Source: an uncultured Rhodopila sp. (lineage in GTDB: Bacteria; Pseudomonadota; Alphaproteobacteria; Acetobacterales; Acetobacteraceae). From it: 64,000 bases of DNA. The first letter of the stretch is position 1. The number at the start of each line of letters is the position of its first letter. The translations under genes were made by a program, and so were the position numbers. The stretch spans positions 1 through 64,000 of the forward strand of contig CAINOE010000086.1 in the NCBI GenBank assembly GCA_903851415.1. Direction: 5' to 3'. Positions 20,544-29,240 of the stretch are shown piece after piece. The notes below the pieces were generated by a model. The model was not told the DNA's origin, searched no databases, and saw nothing but the letters and a program-made list of their open reading frames with translations.

Positions 20544-22440
20544 ACAACGTTTCTCCGGTGGCCGAAACGGCTTTCACCCGGGTTTTCCACCCCGGTGCAG
20601 CGCGGTCGAGTTCAAGTATCCAGGTTTTCGTCGTTTCATCCGCCGGCGCGAATCCCAGGCGTTCGTAAAGATCGGCCACGAGGCCATTTTTCGCGGACCG
20701 GACATAGCGTCCGGCCAACCGGTGGCAGCCCTGCGCCAGGGCGATCGATCGGATCTCGTTGGCGATGAATTCCTCGACGCCGCGACCGAGGACGCGGCAA
20801 CTCATGACCCAAGTGTCAACATGCAGGGTGGCGTGCTCGCGATGCAGCACCAGGCAGGCAATAAGGCCGCTGTCGCCAAAACGGTCCGACAGGCGGACAT
20901 GCCGCACGAACCAGTCCGGCCGCGCCGCGATCGACGCCAGTTCAGCTTCCCCGTAGCGCGTGCCGGTCAGGTGGAACTGGTTGCTCTTGCCGATAAGCTG
21001 GCTCATGCGCGGCAGGTTGAACGCATCCGCCGGGCCGACGATCGCTGTCATCTCCAGGCTGGCCAGGTAGGCGTCCATATCGGTGAAAGTGCTGCGGACG
21101 GCCGTGCGCCCGGCGTGTTCGGCATAAAAACGGCTGCGCTCCCGGTCTTCGGCAGACAGCGCGATCATTTCGAACCATCCGCAGCGGCCCAGGGCGGCGA
21201 CGTATCCGGCCGGATCGTCGGGCAGGTCCACGACCGCAACCTCGGGCAGGTTGCGGGCGACGATGTCGCGTTCAAGCGGGTTGTCGTCGACAAAAACGAT
21301 CGCATCCAGGCCGATGTTCAGGGCGCCGGCGATATCGCGGATGTTGTCTGCCTTGTTGTCCCAGTTGGCGGTGAAAACTGCGAAATCTTCAAGCCGCAGA
21401 ACGCTGTCGGGGTGGTCGCGGAACACGCTTTTAGCGATCTCGGGGTCGTTCTTGCTGCACACGGCGAGGATGACACCGCGCTGCTGCAGCGATTTGATGG
21501 TGCGCTGAAACGCGACGAAAGCCTCGCCTTCCGCACCGGATCCCAGCTTTATGCCGGCAATCCCGTCGTCGCCGATGACGCCGCCCCAAAGGGTATTGTC
21601 CAGATCCAGCACCAGACATTTCTTCGATAATCCGCGGGCGCCGGCGATCAGCCGGGCGGCTGAGTGGGCGACGGTGCCGGAGGCATCGAGCGCGAAGGCA
21701 TGGCGCGAGTGGAACCAGTAGCGCGCGTCCTCCCAGCGCCGCTTGCCCCACAGGCTGGCGACGTGGTCGAGGTCGAACAACGCCACGCCGGGCCCGGCGG
21801 CCGCGGCGAGTTCGGCGTTGTAGCGACGGAGCAATGTGCGGCGTCCCCATGGCGCGGCGCCGGCGAGGTTGCCGAACGGATCGTCGGCCGGAATGTCGGC
21901 CGAATTGTCGATCACCAGGCAACCCGTTCCTTTCTGCAGGCTGTGCCACAACGCCTGTCGCGCGGCGACTGCACCGGCGACCGCGCCCGCAATCGCCTCG
22001 GGTGCGGCATCAGCGGAGACTTCCAGGCCGGCGTCCCGATACGTCGAAAACAGCCACACGATGTCCGGCTGCCATTGATGCAGCGCGCTGCCGGAATCGA
22101 GCACCGCTGCGGCGATCGTGTCGAACGGGTTGATGAATATGTCCGCAGCAAGGCCGGCATCGGCGAGCCAGAACCGCAACACGCCGGCAAAATGGTCCAC
22201 GGTGCTGGCAGCGACCAGTGCGATGCGCACGCTGCGACAGCCAAGGACATGGAGGTCGACCGCGGACAGGGCTTTCGCGACCCGTGCCTGATCGACGAAG
22301 TCGCTGTCAGGGGTGATGCAGGCCCGTAACGTGGCGAACGCGCCCGCGTGATCGCCAGCCTGAACCGCAGCCTTCGCGCGGACAAGGGCGGATTTAAGGA
22401 TCGCTTGGTCCGCGGTCACCGTCGGCACTTCCCCCGGCAC
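20536..22440 (-). CDS. FkbH-like HAD-family glyceryl-ACP synthase
   Basis: This is a 634-residue protein with a GTG start. The N-terminal half (about 40-255) is the domain typical of long FkbH proteins. The HAD catalytic motif DLDNTLWGGVIGDDG is at about residues 280-294, followed by SKNDPE and VDDNPLERD. The C-terminus is a GNAT-like region ending with YERLGF. FkbH enzymes dephosphorylate 1,3-bisphosphoglycerate and load a glyceryl thioester on a partner ACP; some members load lactate. As first gene of the minus operon it should supply an unusual C3 unit. It diverges from the MaoC gene across a 171-base gap. Confidence 0.93.
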   Translation of the reverse strand: MPGEVPTVTADQAILKSALVRAKAAVQAGDHAGAFATLRACITPDSDFVDQARVAKALSAVDLHVLGCRSVRIALVAASTVDHFAGVLRFWLADAGLAADIFINPFDTIAAAVLDSGSALHQWQPDIVWLFSTYRDAGLEVSADAAPEAIAGAVAGAVAARQALWHSLQKGTGCLVIDNSADIPADDPFGNLAGAAPWGRRTLLRRYNAELAAAAGPGVALFDLDHVASLWGKRRWEDARYWFHSRHAFALDASGTVAHSAARLIAGARGLSKKCLVLDLDNTLWGGVIGDDGIAGIKLGSGAEGEAFVAFQRTIKSLQQRGVILAVCSKNDPEIAKSVFRDHPDSVLRLEDFAVFTANWDNKADNIRDIAGALNIGLDAIVFVDDNPLERDIVARNLPEVAVVDLPDDPAGYVAALGRCGWFEMIALSAEDRERSRFYAEHAGRTAVRSTFTDMDAYLASLEMTAIVGPADAFNLPRMSQLIGKSNQFHLTGTRYGEAELASIAARPDWFVRHVRLSDRFGDSGLIACLVLHREHATLHVDTWVMSCRVLGRGVEEFIANEIRSIALAQGCHRLAGRYVRSAKNGLVADLYERLGFAPADETTKTWILELDRAAPGWKTRVKAVSATGETLYA

Positions 22441-22611
22441 ATTGTCCTTAACCCGGCGCTTCGCCGTACGATACCAAGTTACCGGCCGCAGTTCCAGGGA
22501 AAGCAGCGGGTGGTGAAACTGTCAACAGCGTCCTTGCTCGGGTTGCCGTCCCCGTGCCACGTTACTTTCACCAACAGACAGTGACCGGGCTTTCCAGGGG
22601 GACCATGCACC
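22441..22611. promoter_or_regulatory. Divergent intergenic region between the FkbH and MaoC operons
   Basis: This 171-base gap must hold the promoters for both the minus PKS-NRPS operon and the plus MaoC/radical SAM/MBOAT operon, because both first genes start here. A purine-rich AGGGGGA precedes the MaoC start. No convincing -35/-10 pair or operator could be picked by eye. Confidence 0.45.
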
Positions 22612-23073
22612 ATGAGGCCAGACGTCGCCGATTATGTCCTTGCTGACCTGACCGTTGGCCAACGCGCCGAGTTCGAAGCGGTGATCACCGATAACGACAT
22701 TGACGCATTCGCCTATCTGTCTGGCGACAGAAGCCCTTTGCACATAGACGGAGCGTTCGCACGGGATCGCGGTTTCGGCGACCGTGTGGCGCATGGCGCA
22801 CACCTTATCGCACTCGCGAGCCGTCTGGTCGGGATGTATTTGCCGGGGCGCAATGCATTGCTGCAAGCGGTGAATGCGTCGTTTGTGTCTCCGGTATTGC
22901 CGGGGACGCGGGTCACGGTCAGTGGTGTTGTCGACCAGTTGTCCGACAGTGTCCGGTCTGCGGGATTGAAGCTGCGGATCGTAAACAGTGACACAGGCGC
23001 AATGCTCGCCCGCGGGCGCCTGACCGTCGGCTTCACGGAGCGCGCAAGCCGGGAGAACGCGGCCCATGCCTGA
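22612..23073 (+). CDS. MaoC-like hot-dog dehydratase
   Basis: This is a 153-residue single hot-dog domain with the MaoC/R-hydratase signature FAYLSGDRSPLHID (about residues 37-50), which supplies the catalytic Asp and His, and a later AHGAHLIALASRLVG helix. MaoC-type hydratases interconvert enoyl and 3-hydroxyacyl thioesters. Its end overlaps the radical SAM gene by 8 bases, so they are coupled. It may act in trans on a carrier-bound polyketide, for example to form or remove a beta-hydroxyl. A primary-metabolism hydratase recruited to the cluster is the alternative. Confidence 0.82.
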   Translation: MRPDVADYVLADLTVGQRAEFEAVITDNDIDAFAYLSGDRSPLHIDGAFARDRGFGDRVAHGAHLIALASRLVGMYLPGRNALLQAVNASFVSPVLPGTRVTVSGVVDQLSDSVRSAGLKLRIVNSDTGAMLARGRLTVGFTERASRENAAHA

Positions 23074-24685
23074 CCTCGACCTGATCCTGATCACACAGTC
23101 GAACGTGGTCGATTATGAAGGCTTCGGCAAGCTGCCGCTGGAGCGGCTGGAGCTTTACAAATCGCTGGTTTACCCCCGCATGGTGCATCATGCGGGCGGC
23201 TTTCGTTCGCACCTTGATTACCTTAATCACCAGCGCTTCGGGAAATTCTTCGACCAAGGCTCATTCGCGGAGCGGCGGCGGATGCTGAACATTTGGAACC
23301 TGCCCTCCATGGCCGGGGTCCACCTGGCCAACTACCTGAACCAGTTCGGTCTGCGCGTTCGCCTCATAAACAACCTGGATGCAGAGTGGGACTGGTTCGA
23401 AGCGGCCTATGCCGGCTGCGCGCGGCCGCCGTTGGTCGGCATTTCCTCGACTTTCTATCTGTCGTGGAAGGAAGTCGGCAATGTCGGGAAACGGCTGCGT
23501 CACGTCGACCCGGATATGGATATCGTGCTGGGAGGCGCCTTCGCCAATTCCGAAACTATTCATGCCAGCCCAAAGGACTTCGAAGAGCGGATGCGGCGCT
23601 TCGGTATCCGCTATACGCTGCACGCGTTCAATTCCGAGCCCGACCTGCGTGATCTGCTTATCGCGCGGCGCTCGGGCGGTACCCCCGCCAGCGTGCGAAA
23701 CATGGCCTGGATCGACGGCAAACTGCGCAGCGGCAGTTTCGCGGCCGGCAGCCAAAAGTGGAATACCCCTTTGCTTTCGCTCTCTGATTGTCCCCCGACC
23801 TGGGATCGGCTCGATCTGCCTTTTTTGAATCGCACCATCCAGATCCGCACTGCCTCCGGCTGTCCGTTTGCATGCGCGTTCTGTTCCTATCCCACCACTG
23901 CGGGCGCCTGGACTACGGTGCAGGCGGAGCACGTGCGGGCCCACCTCGATTCCGTCATGCGAATACCCGGGATTGATCGCATCATATTCATCGACGACAC
24001 ATTCAACGTCCCGCCGCATCGTTTCCGCGAGCTGATTCGTATTTTTGCTGAGTATGATTTCGAATGGTTCTCGTTCCTGCGCGTGCAATACGTGGATGAG
24101 GAGGACGTGAAGATGATGAAGGACTCCGGTTGCGCCGGCGTCTACCTCGGCATCGAATCAGCCAGCGACACGGTTTTGAAAAACATGAACAAGCGTGCCA
24201 CCTCGCGACAGTTTGCCGAGGGGGTCCGATTACTGAACAAGTATGATATTCCATACCTTGCGGCCTTCGTCCTTGGCTTCCCGGGGGAGACCGAAGGGAC
24301 TATTCGGGAAAATGTAGACTTCATACGCGACAATGGCGTGCGGTTCTATTCGCTTAAGGAATTCTACTACATGGCGCACACCGCGGTTCACGAGAAGCGC
24401 GAGGAATACGGCCTGACCGGCATGGGCAACAAATGGTCGCACGCGACCATGACGCATGAAGATGCGGCCCGCATCAAGCTCGATATCTTCCAGTCGGTGG
24501 GCGAGAGCACCCACGTAGATCCGGACACGAGCCTGTGGTATTTGGCCTACCTCTACGACCAGGGCTACGACTTCGACGCCATTACTCGCGAGCAGGCCGG
24601 CATCAACGACGTGATGAAGCGGCAGCTCGTCACCTTGGATCGCGCGTCCAAGTGGGAGTCGGCGCTGCCGGCCGCGGCCGAATAG
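23066..24685 (+). CDS. Cobalamin-binding radical SAM enzyme (class B methyltransferase-like)
   Basis: This is a 539-residue protein with an N-terminal B12-binding-like fold (about residues 70-200; ANYLNQFGLRVRLINN, GISSTFY, VLGGAFANSE). The radical SAM core carries the CxxxCxxC cluster motif GCPFACAFCSYP near residue 270, then IIFIDDTFNVP, GCAGVYLGIESAS and AAFVLGFPGETEG. Class B members methylate unactivated carbons using methylcobalamin; some only use B12 structurally. In this cluster it is a candidate C-methylase of the thiazole or polyketide chain. Partner genes on both sides are closely spaced on the same strand. Confidence 0.85.
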   Translation: MPDLDLILITQSNVVDYEGFGKLPLERLELYKSLVYPRMVHHAGGFRSHLDYLNHQRFGKFFDQGSFAERRRMLNIWNLPSMAGVHLANYLNQFGLRVRLINNLDAEWDWFEAAYAGCARPPLVGISSTFYLSWKEVGNVGKRLRHVDPDMDIVLGGAFANSETIHASPKDFEERMRRFGIRYTLHAFNSEPDLRDLLIARRSGGTPASVRNMAWIDGKLRSGSFAAGSQKWNTPLLSLSDCPPTWDRLDLPFLNRTIQIRTASGCPFACAFCSYPTTAGAWTTVQAEHVRAHLDSVMRIPGIDRIIFIDDTFNVPPHRFRELIRIFAEYDFEWFSFLRVQYVDEEDVKMMKDSGCAGVYLGIESASDTVLKNMNKRATSRQFAEGVRLLNKYDIPYLAAFVLGFPGETEGTIRENVDFIRDNGVRFYSLKEFYYMAHTAVHEKREEYGLTGMGNKWSHATMTHEDAARIKLDIFQSVGESTHVDPDTSLWYLAYLYDQGYDFDAITREQAGINDVMKRQLVTLDRASKWESALPAAAE

Positions 24686-24703
24686 GTTGCGCCGCGCCGC
24701 TGC

Positions 24704-26101
24704 ATGACCGTCGTCGACACGCCTTTTCTGCTCGTTGCGGTTGCAACCGTGCTTGCTTTGCGTGTGCCCGCACTGCGTGCCTGGCGGATGGAGGTCCTCG
24801 GAATCTTCAGTCTGGCATTTGCCGGCCGCGTCGTCGCGTCGGCCGGCGATGCCGCCATGCTGCTGGTCATGGCCGCCACCGGCTGGATTATGGTTCGTCT
24901 GCTGTCACGCTCCAAAAGCAGACTCCTGCTCGCCTTCGGCATCGGCTGCGTGCTGACTGAATTTCTGGTCTCGGGGAAGATCCTGCCGTATACCCTGCCC
25001 TGGCACCCGGTCGCGCGCGCGATAGGGCTGTCGTATGTCATGTTTCGGGTGTTACACGTCATGGTCGACGCCCATGGCAATGAACTACCGGCCGGGTTGA
25101 AGCTACGCCACTACGTCTGCTATCTCTTTTGCTACCTGACGTTTCTCGCCGGGCCGATCCAGGGGGTTCGGGATTTTGTTGCTGAAATAGGCGTCGGCAA
25201 GCGAACGAACCTGCTTGCCGCTGCGAAGACCGCCGTGCCCGCGATCATTAGCGGATATTTCAAATACACCTTTGTCGCGGCGACATTCTTTGCGTTTCTC
25301 AGGTGGAGCCAGGAAGCCGGGTCGAATATGCCCGCGCCGATCGGCCATGCAGTCGGGTGGTTGAGTTTTGCCGCCTACCTCTATGCCAGCTTCTCCGGTT
25401 ATACCGACATCGTACGCGGGATTGGCAGCTTGATAGACCTTGATTTGCCGGCCAATTTCAATCGGCCGTTTGCCACTATCAACTTTCTGGATTTTTGGTC
25501 GCGCTGGCATATCAGCCTGTCCGATTGGTTCAAGCTTTATGTGTTCAATCCCACAGTCAAAGCGATGATCTCTACCACCGGGCGTCCGGCGCTGGTGCCC
25601 TATCTGGGAGCCATCGGCTATTTCATCACATTCTTTCTGATGGGCCTCTGGCATGGGGTGAGTTGGCGGTTCGTTCTCTACGGGGTGTGCCTCGGCGCAG
25701 GCGTCTGCATCAACAAGCTGTATCAGTTAGGCCTTTCGCTATGGCTTGGACGCTCCCGCACCGGCGTTTTGACGCGGCGGTGGCTTTATACCGTGGTTGC
25801 GCGATCACTTGCGCTTGGTTTCTTCATTGTAATGCTCGGGTTCCTCTGGATCTCGGCGGCATCGACGGACAGAGCGACGCTCGAAGGGTGGGCTGAAGGC
25901 GCCGGGTTGGTCGTGGTCGCCGTGTTGCTGCTGACGGCGCTCGTGATGGCGATGGGCGAACTGACAGCATCAGCTCGGCGCTTATGGGCGCCAACCCGGG
26001 CGGTCAAAGCGATCCTGTATGGCGTCCAGGCGGTTGCTGTGATTCTCTATGTGGTTGTGTTGCGTCTCCCGGTGCCTCCACTGCTGTATGAATATTTCTA
26101 A
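24704..26101 (+). CDS. MBOAT-family membrane O-acyltransferase
   Basis: This is a 465-residue multi-pass membrane protein with about ten hydrophobic segments. The MBOAT signature FWSRWHISLSDWF is near residues 263-275, and the catalytic histidine region GLWHGVSWRFVLYG is near 312-325. Relatives (DltB, AlgI) pass acyl groups across or onto substrates at the membrane. It starts 18 bases after the radical SAM gene and ends the plus block. It could O-acylate the natural product during export, or belong to envelope metabolism. No SGNH/DltD-type partner is next to it. Confidence 0.88.
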   Translation: MTVVDTPFLLVAVATVLALRVPALRAWRMEVLGIFSLAFAGRVVASAGDAAMLLVMAATGWIMVRLLSRSKSRLLLAFGIGCVLTEFLVSGKILPYTLPWHPVARAIGLSYVMFRVLHVMVDAHGNELPAGLKLRHYVCYLFCYLTFLAGPIQGVRDFVAEIGVGKRTNLLAAAKTAVPAIISGYFKYTFVAATFFAFLRWSQEAGSNMPAPIGHAVGWLSFAAYLYASFSGYTDIVRGIGSLIDLDLPANFNRPFATINFLDFWSRWHISLSDWFKLYVFNPTVKAMISTTGRPALVPYLGAIGYFITFFLMGLWHGVSWRFVLYGVCLGAGVCINKLYQLGLSLWLGRSRTGVLTRRWLYTVVARSLALGFFIVMLGFLWISAASTDRATLEGWAEGAGLVVVAVLLLTALVMAMGELTASARRLWAPTRAVKAILYGVQAVAVILYVVVLRLPVPPLLYEYF

Positions 26102-26125
26102 GAGTCCGTTTGGAAAGCCCCATGG

Positions 26126-26200
26126 TTAATTACTCAGCTTCCGCATCATCAGCCGGATCGACGCCGGCTTGATGAATGCGACTAACACAATACTGTCCTC
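26126..26200 (-). pseudogene. Transposase C-terminal remnant, IS5-like (tentative)
   Basis: Read on the minus strand, 24 codons end in ASIRLMMRKLSN and a TAA at 26126-26128. This resembles the C-terminus of IS5-family DDE transposases from memory (ASIRLM.R.L pattern). No upstream catalytic part remains, because the next minus gene begins its own frame nearby. The match is short, so the call is tentative. Confidence 0.35.
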
Positions 26201-26240
26201 GCGGTTTGCCGGCGTGGCCGCGGGGTGCGACGGAATTGTC

Positions 26241-26714
26241 CTAATTTGCTCCGAGCGGGAAGGGGCTGACGACGACGTTGTACTGCACATATACGAAATT
26301 CAAACTATTGCTTGCCGGGTCCTTGCAGTTCAGCCAGGTGCCGGTGGCTTGCGCGGACGTGAACAGGCCATTCGGGTCGGCCTGCGGAAGCGTCGCGCCG
26401 CTGCGCCAATACTGGTACGGATTGGTAAATTGCGTCGAATACGGAATGCCATAGCCGACGCTGTTACATATCTTATGGAGCTGGCCGTTGGCTTCGACCA
26501 GATACGATATCGTGCTAACGGCGGTGTCCCGAGCCTCGATGATTCTCTTGAGTGTATTCCGCTCCTGGAAATTTATGAGCATAGGCATTCCAACCTGATC
26601 CGTGGCACGCGAAAGAATTTGTTCCTGTTCATCGTGCTGCGTCTGGTCGGATGACTCGCCGTACGCCAAAACGACCCAGATCAGGATATTAAAGGCAATG
26701 AGCGCCTTGATCAT
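26241..26714 (-). CDS. Small membrane-anchored protein of phage/prophage type, unknown function
   Basis: This is a 157-residue protein. The start at 26714 is chosen because a clear N-terminal hydrophobic anchor begins there (MIKALIAFNILIWVVLAYGE). The rest is soluble and would be periplasmic, with conserved-looking blocks GMPMLINFQER, NSVGYGIPYSTQFTNP, LPQADPNGLF and VVVSPFPL. From memory, proteins with this pattern occur widely in proteobacterial prophages and accessory regions; function is not known to me. It lies between two transposase remnants, which fits mobile origin. A longer frame upstream of 26714 lacks such character. Confidence 0.65.
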   Translation of the reverse strand: MIKALIAFNILIWVVLAYGESSDQTQHDEQEQILSRATDQVGMPMLINFQERNTLKRIIEARDTAVSTISYLVEANGQLHKICNSVGYGIPYSTQFTNPYQYWRSGATLPQADPNGLFTSAQATGTWLNCKDPASNSLNFVYVQYNVVVSPFPLGAN

Positions 26715-26809
26715 TGGCAGAACCCCAGGCAACCAGTTTTCGTCACGCCAGGCATACCTAATGTGCCTCGTAATAGGGGCAAAAAAATGGGTCAGCCCGC
26801 ATTTTTCGC

Positions 26810-27139
26810 TTGCCCCGGCTCGAATCGGCCAGATTCTGTGCGGATGTGCCGCCGCCACCCGCCCTCTCCGATCTGAGCCGTGCAGAGCCTGAGGCTCGGC
26901 TGGTTGAGCTGTTCGGCAAAGTTGCCGCCCTGGAAATGGTTGCTGCCGAACAGCGCGAAGAGATCGCCCGTCTGAAAGGCCGCCCCACCATCAAACCGAG
27001 CGGCATGGACTAGGGTACGGAGCCTGCCAAGCCCGCCCAGCAGCAGATGACGCGGCGGGGCGGCAAGGTGACGCCCCGGGTCATCATTGAAGACCGGGTG
27101 GTGAAAGCCGCCGCGGTCCCGGAAGGCTCGCGCTTCAAG
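26810..27139 (+). pseudogene. Transposase N-terminal fragment (IS66-like) with internal stop
   Basis: The plus frame reads [18 protein letters not shown], then [18 protein letters not shown] and an amber stop at 27011-27013. The same frame continues past the stop with GTEPAKPAQQQ, GKVTPRVIIEDRV and AAVPEGSRFK before losing similarity at the CoA-transferase gene. This series matches, from memory, the N-terminal region of IS66-type transposases (LKGRP.IKPSGM ... PAGSRFKGYE). Both a nonsense codon and loss of the whole catalytic part make it a remnant. Confidence 0.65.
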
Positions 27140-29087
27140 GCGCATCGGTCCCGTTTCCCCGGTTCGTGGCCAGGAACGCCTGGGCTTCCTCCCTGCGCTC
27201 GAACACATGGGGCGCGATGCTGCGCTGCGAGAATGCCTCGCCCAGTTTCGCCCGCAGGAACGCGCTGGTGGCGTAGCGAGTGATTTTGGTAAAGTAATGC
27301 GCCAGGAAGTATCGATCCATCTCGGCGTAGGCGTCGAGCATGTCCTGAGATATCCGGAAGCGGTCGTAATTGATGACCACGCCAACCTTTTTGCCGGCGG
27401 CACGGCAGCGCTGTTCGCAAATGTCCCATATGGTTTTGACGTCCTCCGCCACCCGCACATACATCCCCTCGAAATTCAGGAACAGAATGTTCCTGTCGGC
27501 GTCGTAGATCACTCGTTCGGGTAGCGAGAGGTTCAGCAGCTCCACCTCCAGGTCCATCGGGTCGGGACTGAAGATGCGGGCGTCCATGATCTCGTACTCG
27601 CCGATGATCGGCTCGAAGTCCATGTGAGGCAGGATATCACGGGCGACGTCGATTCCCGGCGCAACTTCGATCAGCGCCAGACCGCGGCGGACCCGGCGGA
27701 ACACGCACCGTTCGGTGACGTAATAGACCGGCTTGCCGCGGTCATAGGCGTATTGTCCGTTGAAGGTGATCTGTTCGACCCGCTTGACGAACTTCCTTTG
27801 CCTGCCCTCTTGCACGATGCGCAGCTCGCCGTTCTCCACCGCCACTTTCAACCCGGCGCCGGTGAACGACCCGACAAAGACCAGCAGCCGCGCGTTTTGA
27901 CTGATATTGATGAAGCCGCCCGCCCCGGTCAGCCGCCCGCCGAAGCGGCTGACGTTGACGTTGCCGGCGGCGTCGCACTCCGCCATGCCGAGGCAGGCCA
28001 TGTCGAGCCCGCCGCCATCGTAGAAGTCGAACTGCTGGTTCTCGTCGATGACGGCGTCCATGTTGACGCCGGTGCCGAAGTCGGCGCCGCTCGACGGGAT
28101 GCCCCCGATCAGGCCTGATTCTACCGTCAGGGTAAGCAGATGCGAGATATGCTCTTCATTGGCCACGGCCGCCACCGCCTCGGGCATGCCGACGCCGAGG
28201 TTGATGATGCCGTTCGGTGGCAACTCGAACGCGGCCCGCCGGGCGACGATCTTTCGCTCGTTGATCGCCGTCGACCTGACCGCGGCGAGCGGGACGCGAT
28301 ATTCGCCTGAGAACGCGCCGTTGTACTGGGTGGCGACGGTCTGCCGGTGCTCGTGCGGCTCCGCCACCACGATGCAGTCCACCAGGATGCCCGGGACCTT
28401 GACCTGCCGGGGCGGCAGGGTGCCGCGCTCGGCGATGCGCTCCACCTGGGCGATGACGATGCCGTTGCTGTTCTTGGCGGCCATCGCCATGGTCAGGTTG
28501 CTCAGCGTGAGCGCTTCCCGCTCCATGGTGATGTTGCCGAAGGTGTCGGCGGTGCTGCCGCGGATGAAGGCGACATCGACCTTGCCGACTTTGTAGAAAA
28601 GCCACTCCTCGCCATCGACATCGACCAGCTTGACGATGTCCCTGGTGGTGACCTCATTGACCCGGCCGCCGCCGTGGCGCGGATCGACGAAGGTGTGCAA
28701 GCCGACTTTGGAGAAGGTCCCGGGCTTGCCGCCGGCGAGGTCGCGGAACAACTGGCAGATGATGCCTTGCGGCAGGTTATAGGCCTGGATCTTGTTGTCG
28801 AGCGCCAGCCGGCTGACCTTGGGCATCCTCGCCCAATGCCCCGCGACGACGCGCCGCAGCAGGCCCTCGTGCCCCAGATGATTGACGCCCTGCTCCTTGC
28901 CGTCACCCTGGCCGGCGGCGGCGAAAAGGGTAAGGTTGCGCGGCGTGCCGGTTGCCAGGAAGCGGCGTTCGAGCGCAGCCAGCAGGGCCTCGGCGAAGCC
29001 GGTCTGGACGAAGCCGGTGCTGGACAAGGTGTCGCCATCGCGGATCAGGGCGATCGCCTCGTCGGCCGTCACGATCTTGCTGCGCAT
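27135..29087 (-). CDS. Acyl-CoA:acetate/3-ketoacid CoA-transferase (propionate CoA-transferase-like, extended)
   Basis: This is a 650-residue fusion of alpha- and beta-type CoA-transferase domains. The alpha part (about 1-260) has DGDTLSSTGF and AFIRGSTADTFGN. The beta part has NLGVGMPEAVAAV and the catalytic glutamate in LTVESGLIGG (near residue 327), then GAGGFINIS. A C-terminal extension of about 130 residues (from DPMDLEVELLNLSLPERV) is seen in the 650-residue subgroup. It moves CoA between short-chain acids. Its 3' end abuts a transposase remnant. Direct involvement in the biosynthetic cluster is possible but not supported. Confidence 0.9.
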   Translation of the reverse strand: MRSKIVTADEAIALIRDGDTLSSTGFVQTGFAEALLAALERRFLATGTPRNLTLFAAAGQGDGKEQGVNHLGHEGLLRRVVAGHWARMPKVSRLALDNKIQAYNLPQGIICQLFRDLAGGKPGTFSKVGLHTFVDPRHGGGRVNEVTTRDIVKLVDVDGEEWLFYKVGKVDVAFIRGSTADTFGNITMEREALTLSNLTMAMAAKNSNGIVIAQVERIAERGTLPPRQVKVPGILVDCIVVAEPHEHRQTVATQYNGAFSGEYRVPLAAVRSTAINERKIVARRAAFELPPNGIINLGVGMPEAVAAVANEEHISHLLTLTVESGLIGGIPSSGADFGTGVNMDAVIDENQQFDFYDGGGLDMACLGMAECDAAGNVNVSRFGGRLTGAGGFINISQNARLLVFVGSFTGAGLKVAVENGELRIVQEGRQRKFVKRVEQITFNGQYAYDRGKPVYYVTERCVFRRVRRGLALIEVAPGIDVARDILPHMDFEPIIGEYEIMDARIFSPDPMDLEVELLNLSLPERVIYDADRNILFLNFEGMYVRVAEDVKTIWDICEQRCRAAGKKVGVVINYDRFRISQDMLDAYAEMDRYFLAHYFTKITRYATSAFLRAKLGEAFSQRSIAPHVFERREEAQAFLATNRGNGTDAP

Positions 29088-29240
29088 GGAATCCGCGTTC
29101 TCCTGGGCATCCGGGTCGACGGGGATCGGCCGGAACCGGTTCGGCGGCCGTTCTCAACCAGCGTCCCGCCTTCGGCGGATATTCCTTGTTTGTCGGGTCA
29201 GTGTACGGTTTCCCCGACGCCTCTTCAAGCCTGCTTGACC

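Noticed and set aside
23899-24254. Short minus-strand frames inside the radical SAM gene
   Set aside because: They are shadows of a gene with clear CxxxCxxC and B12-domain motifs in the plus frame.
27135-29087. CoA-transferase as a precursor-supply gene of the biosynthetic cluster
   Set aside because: It lies beyond the transposase remnants, on the other strand from the nearest cluster genes, and belongs to a general short-chain-acid family. No coupling is visible.
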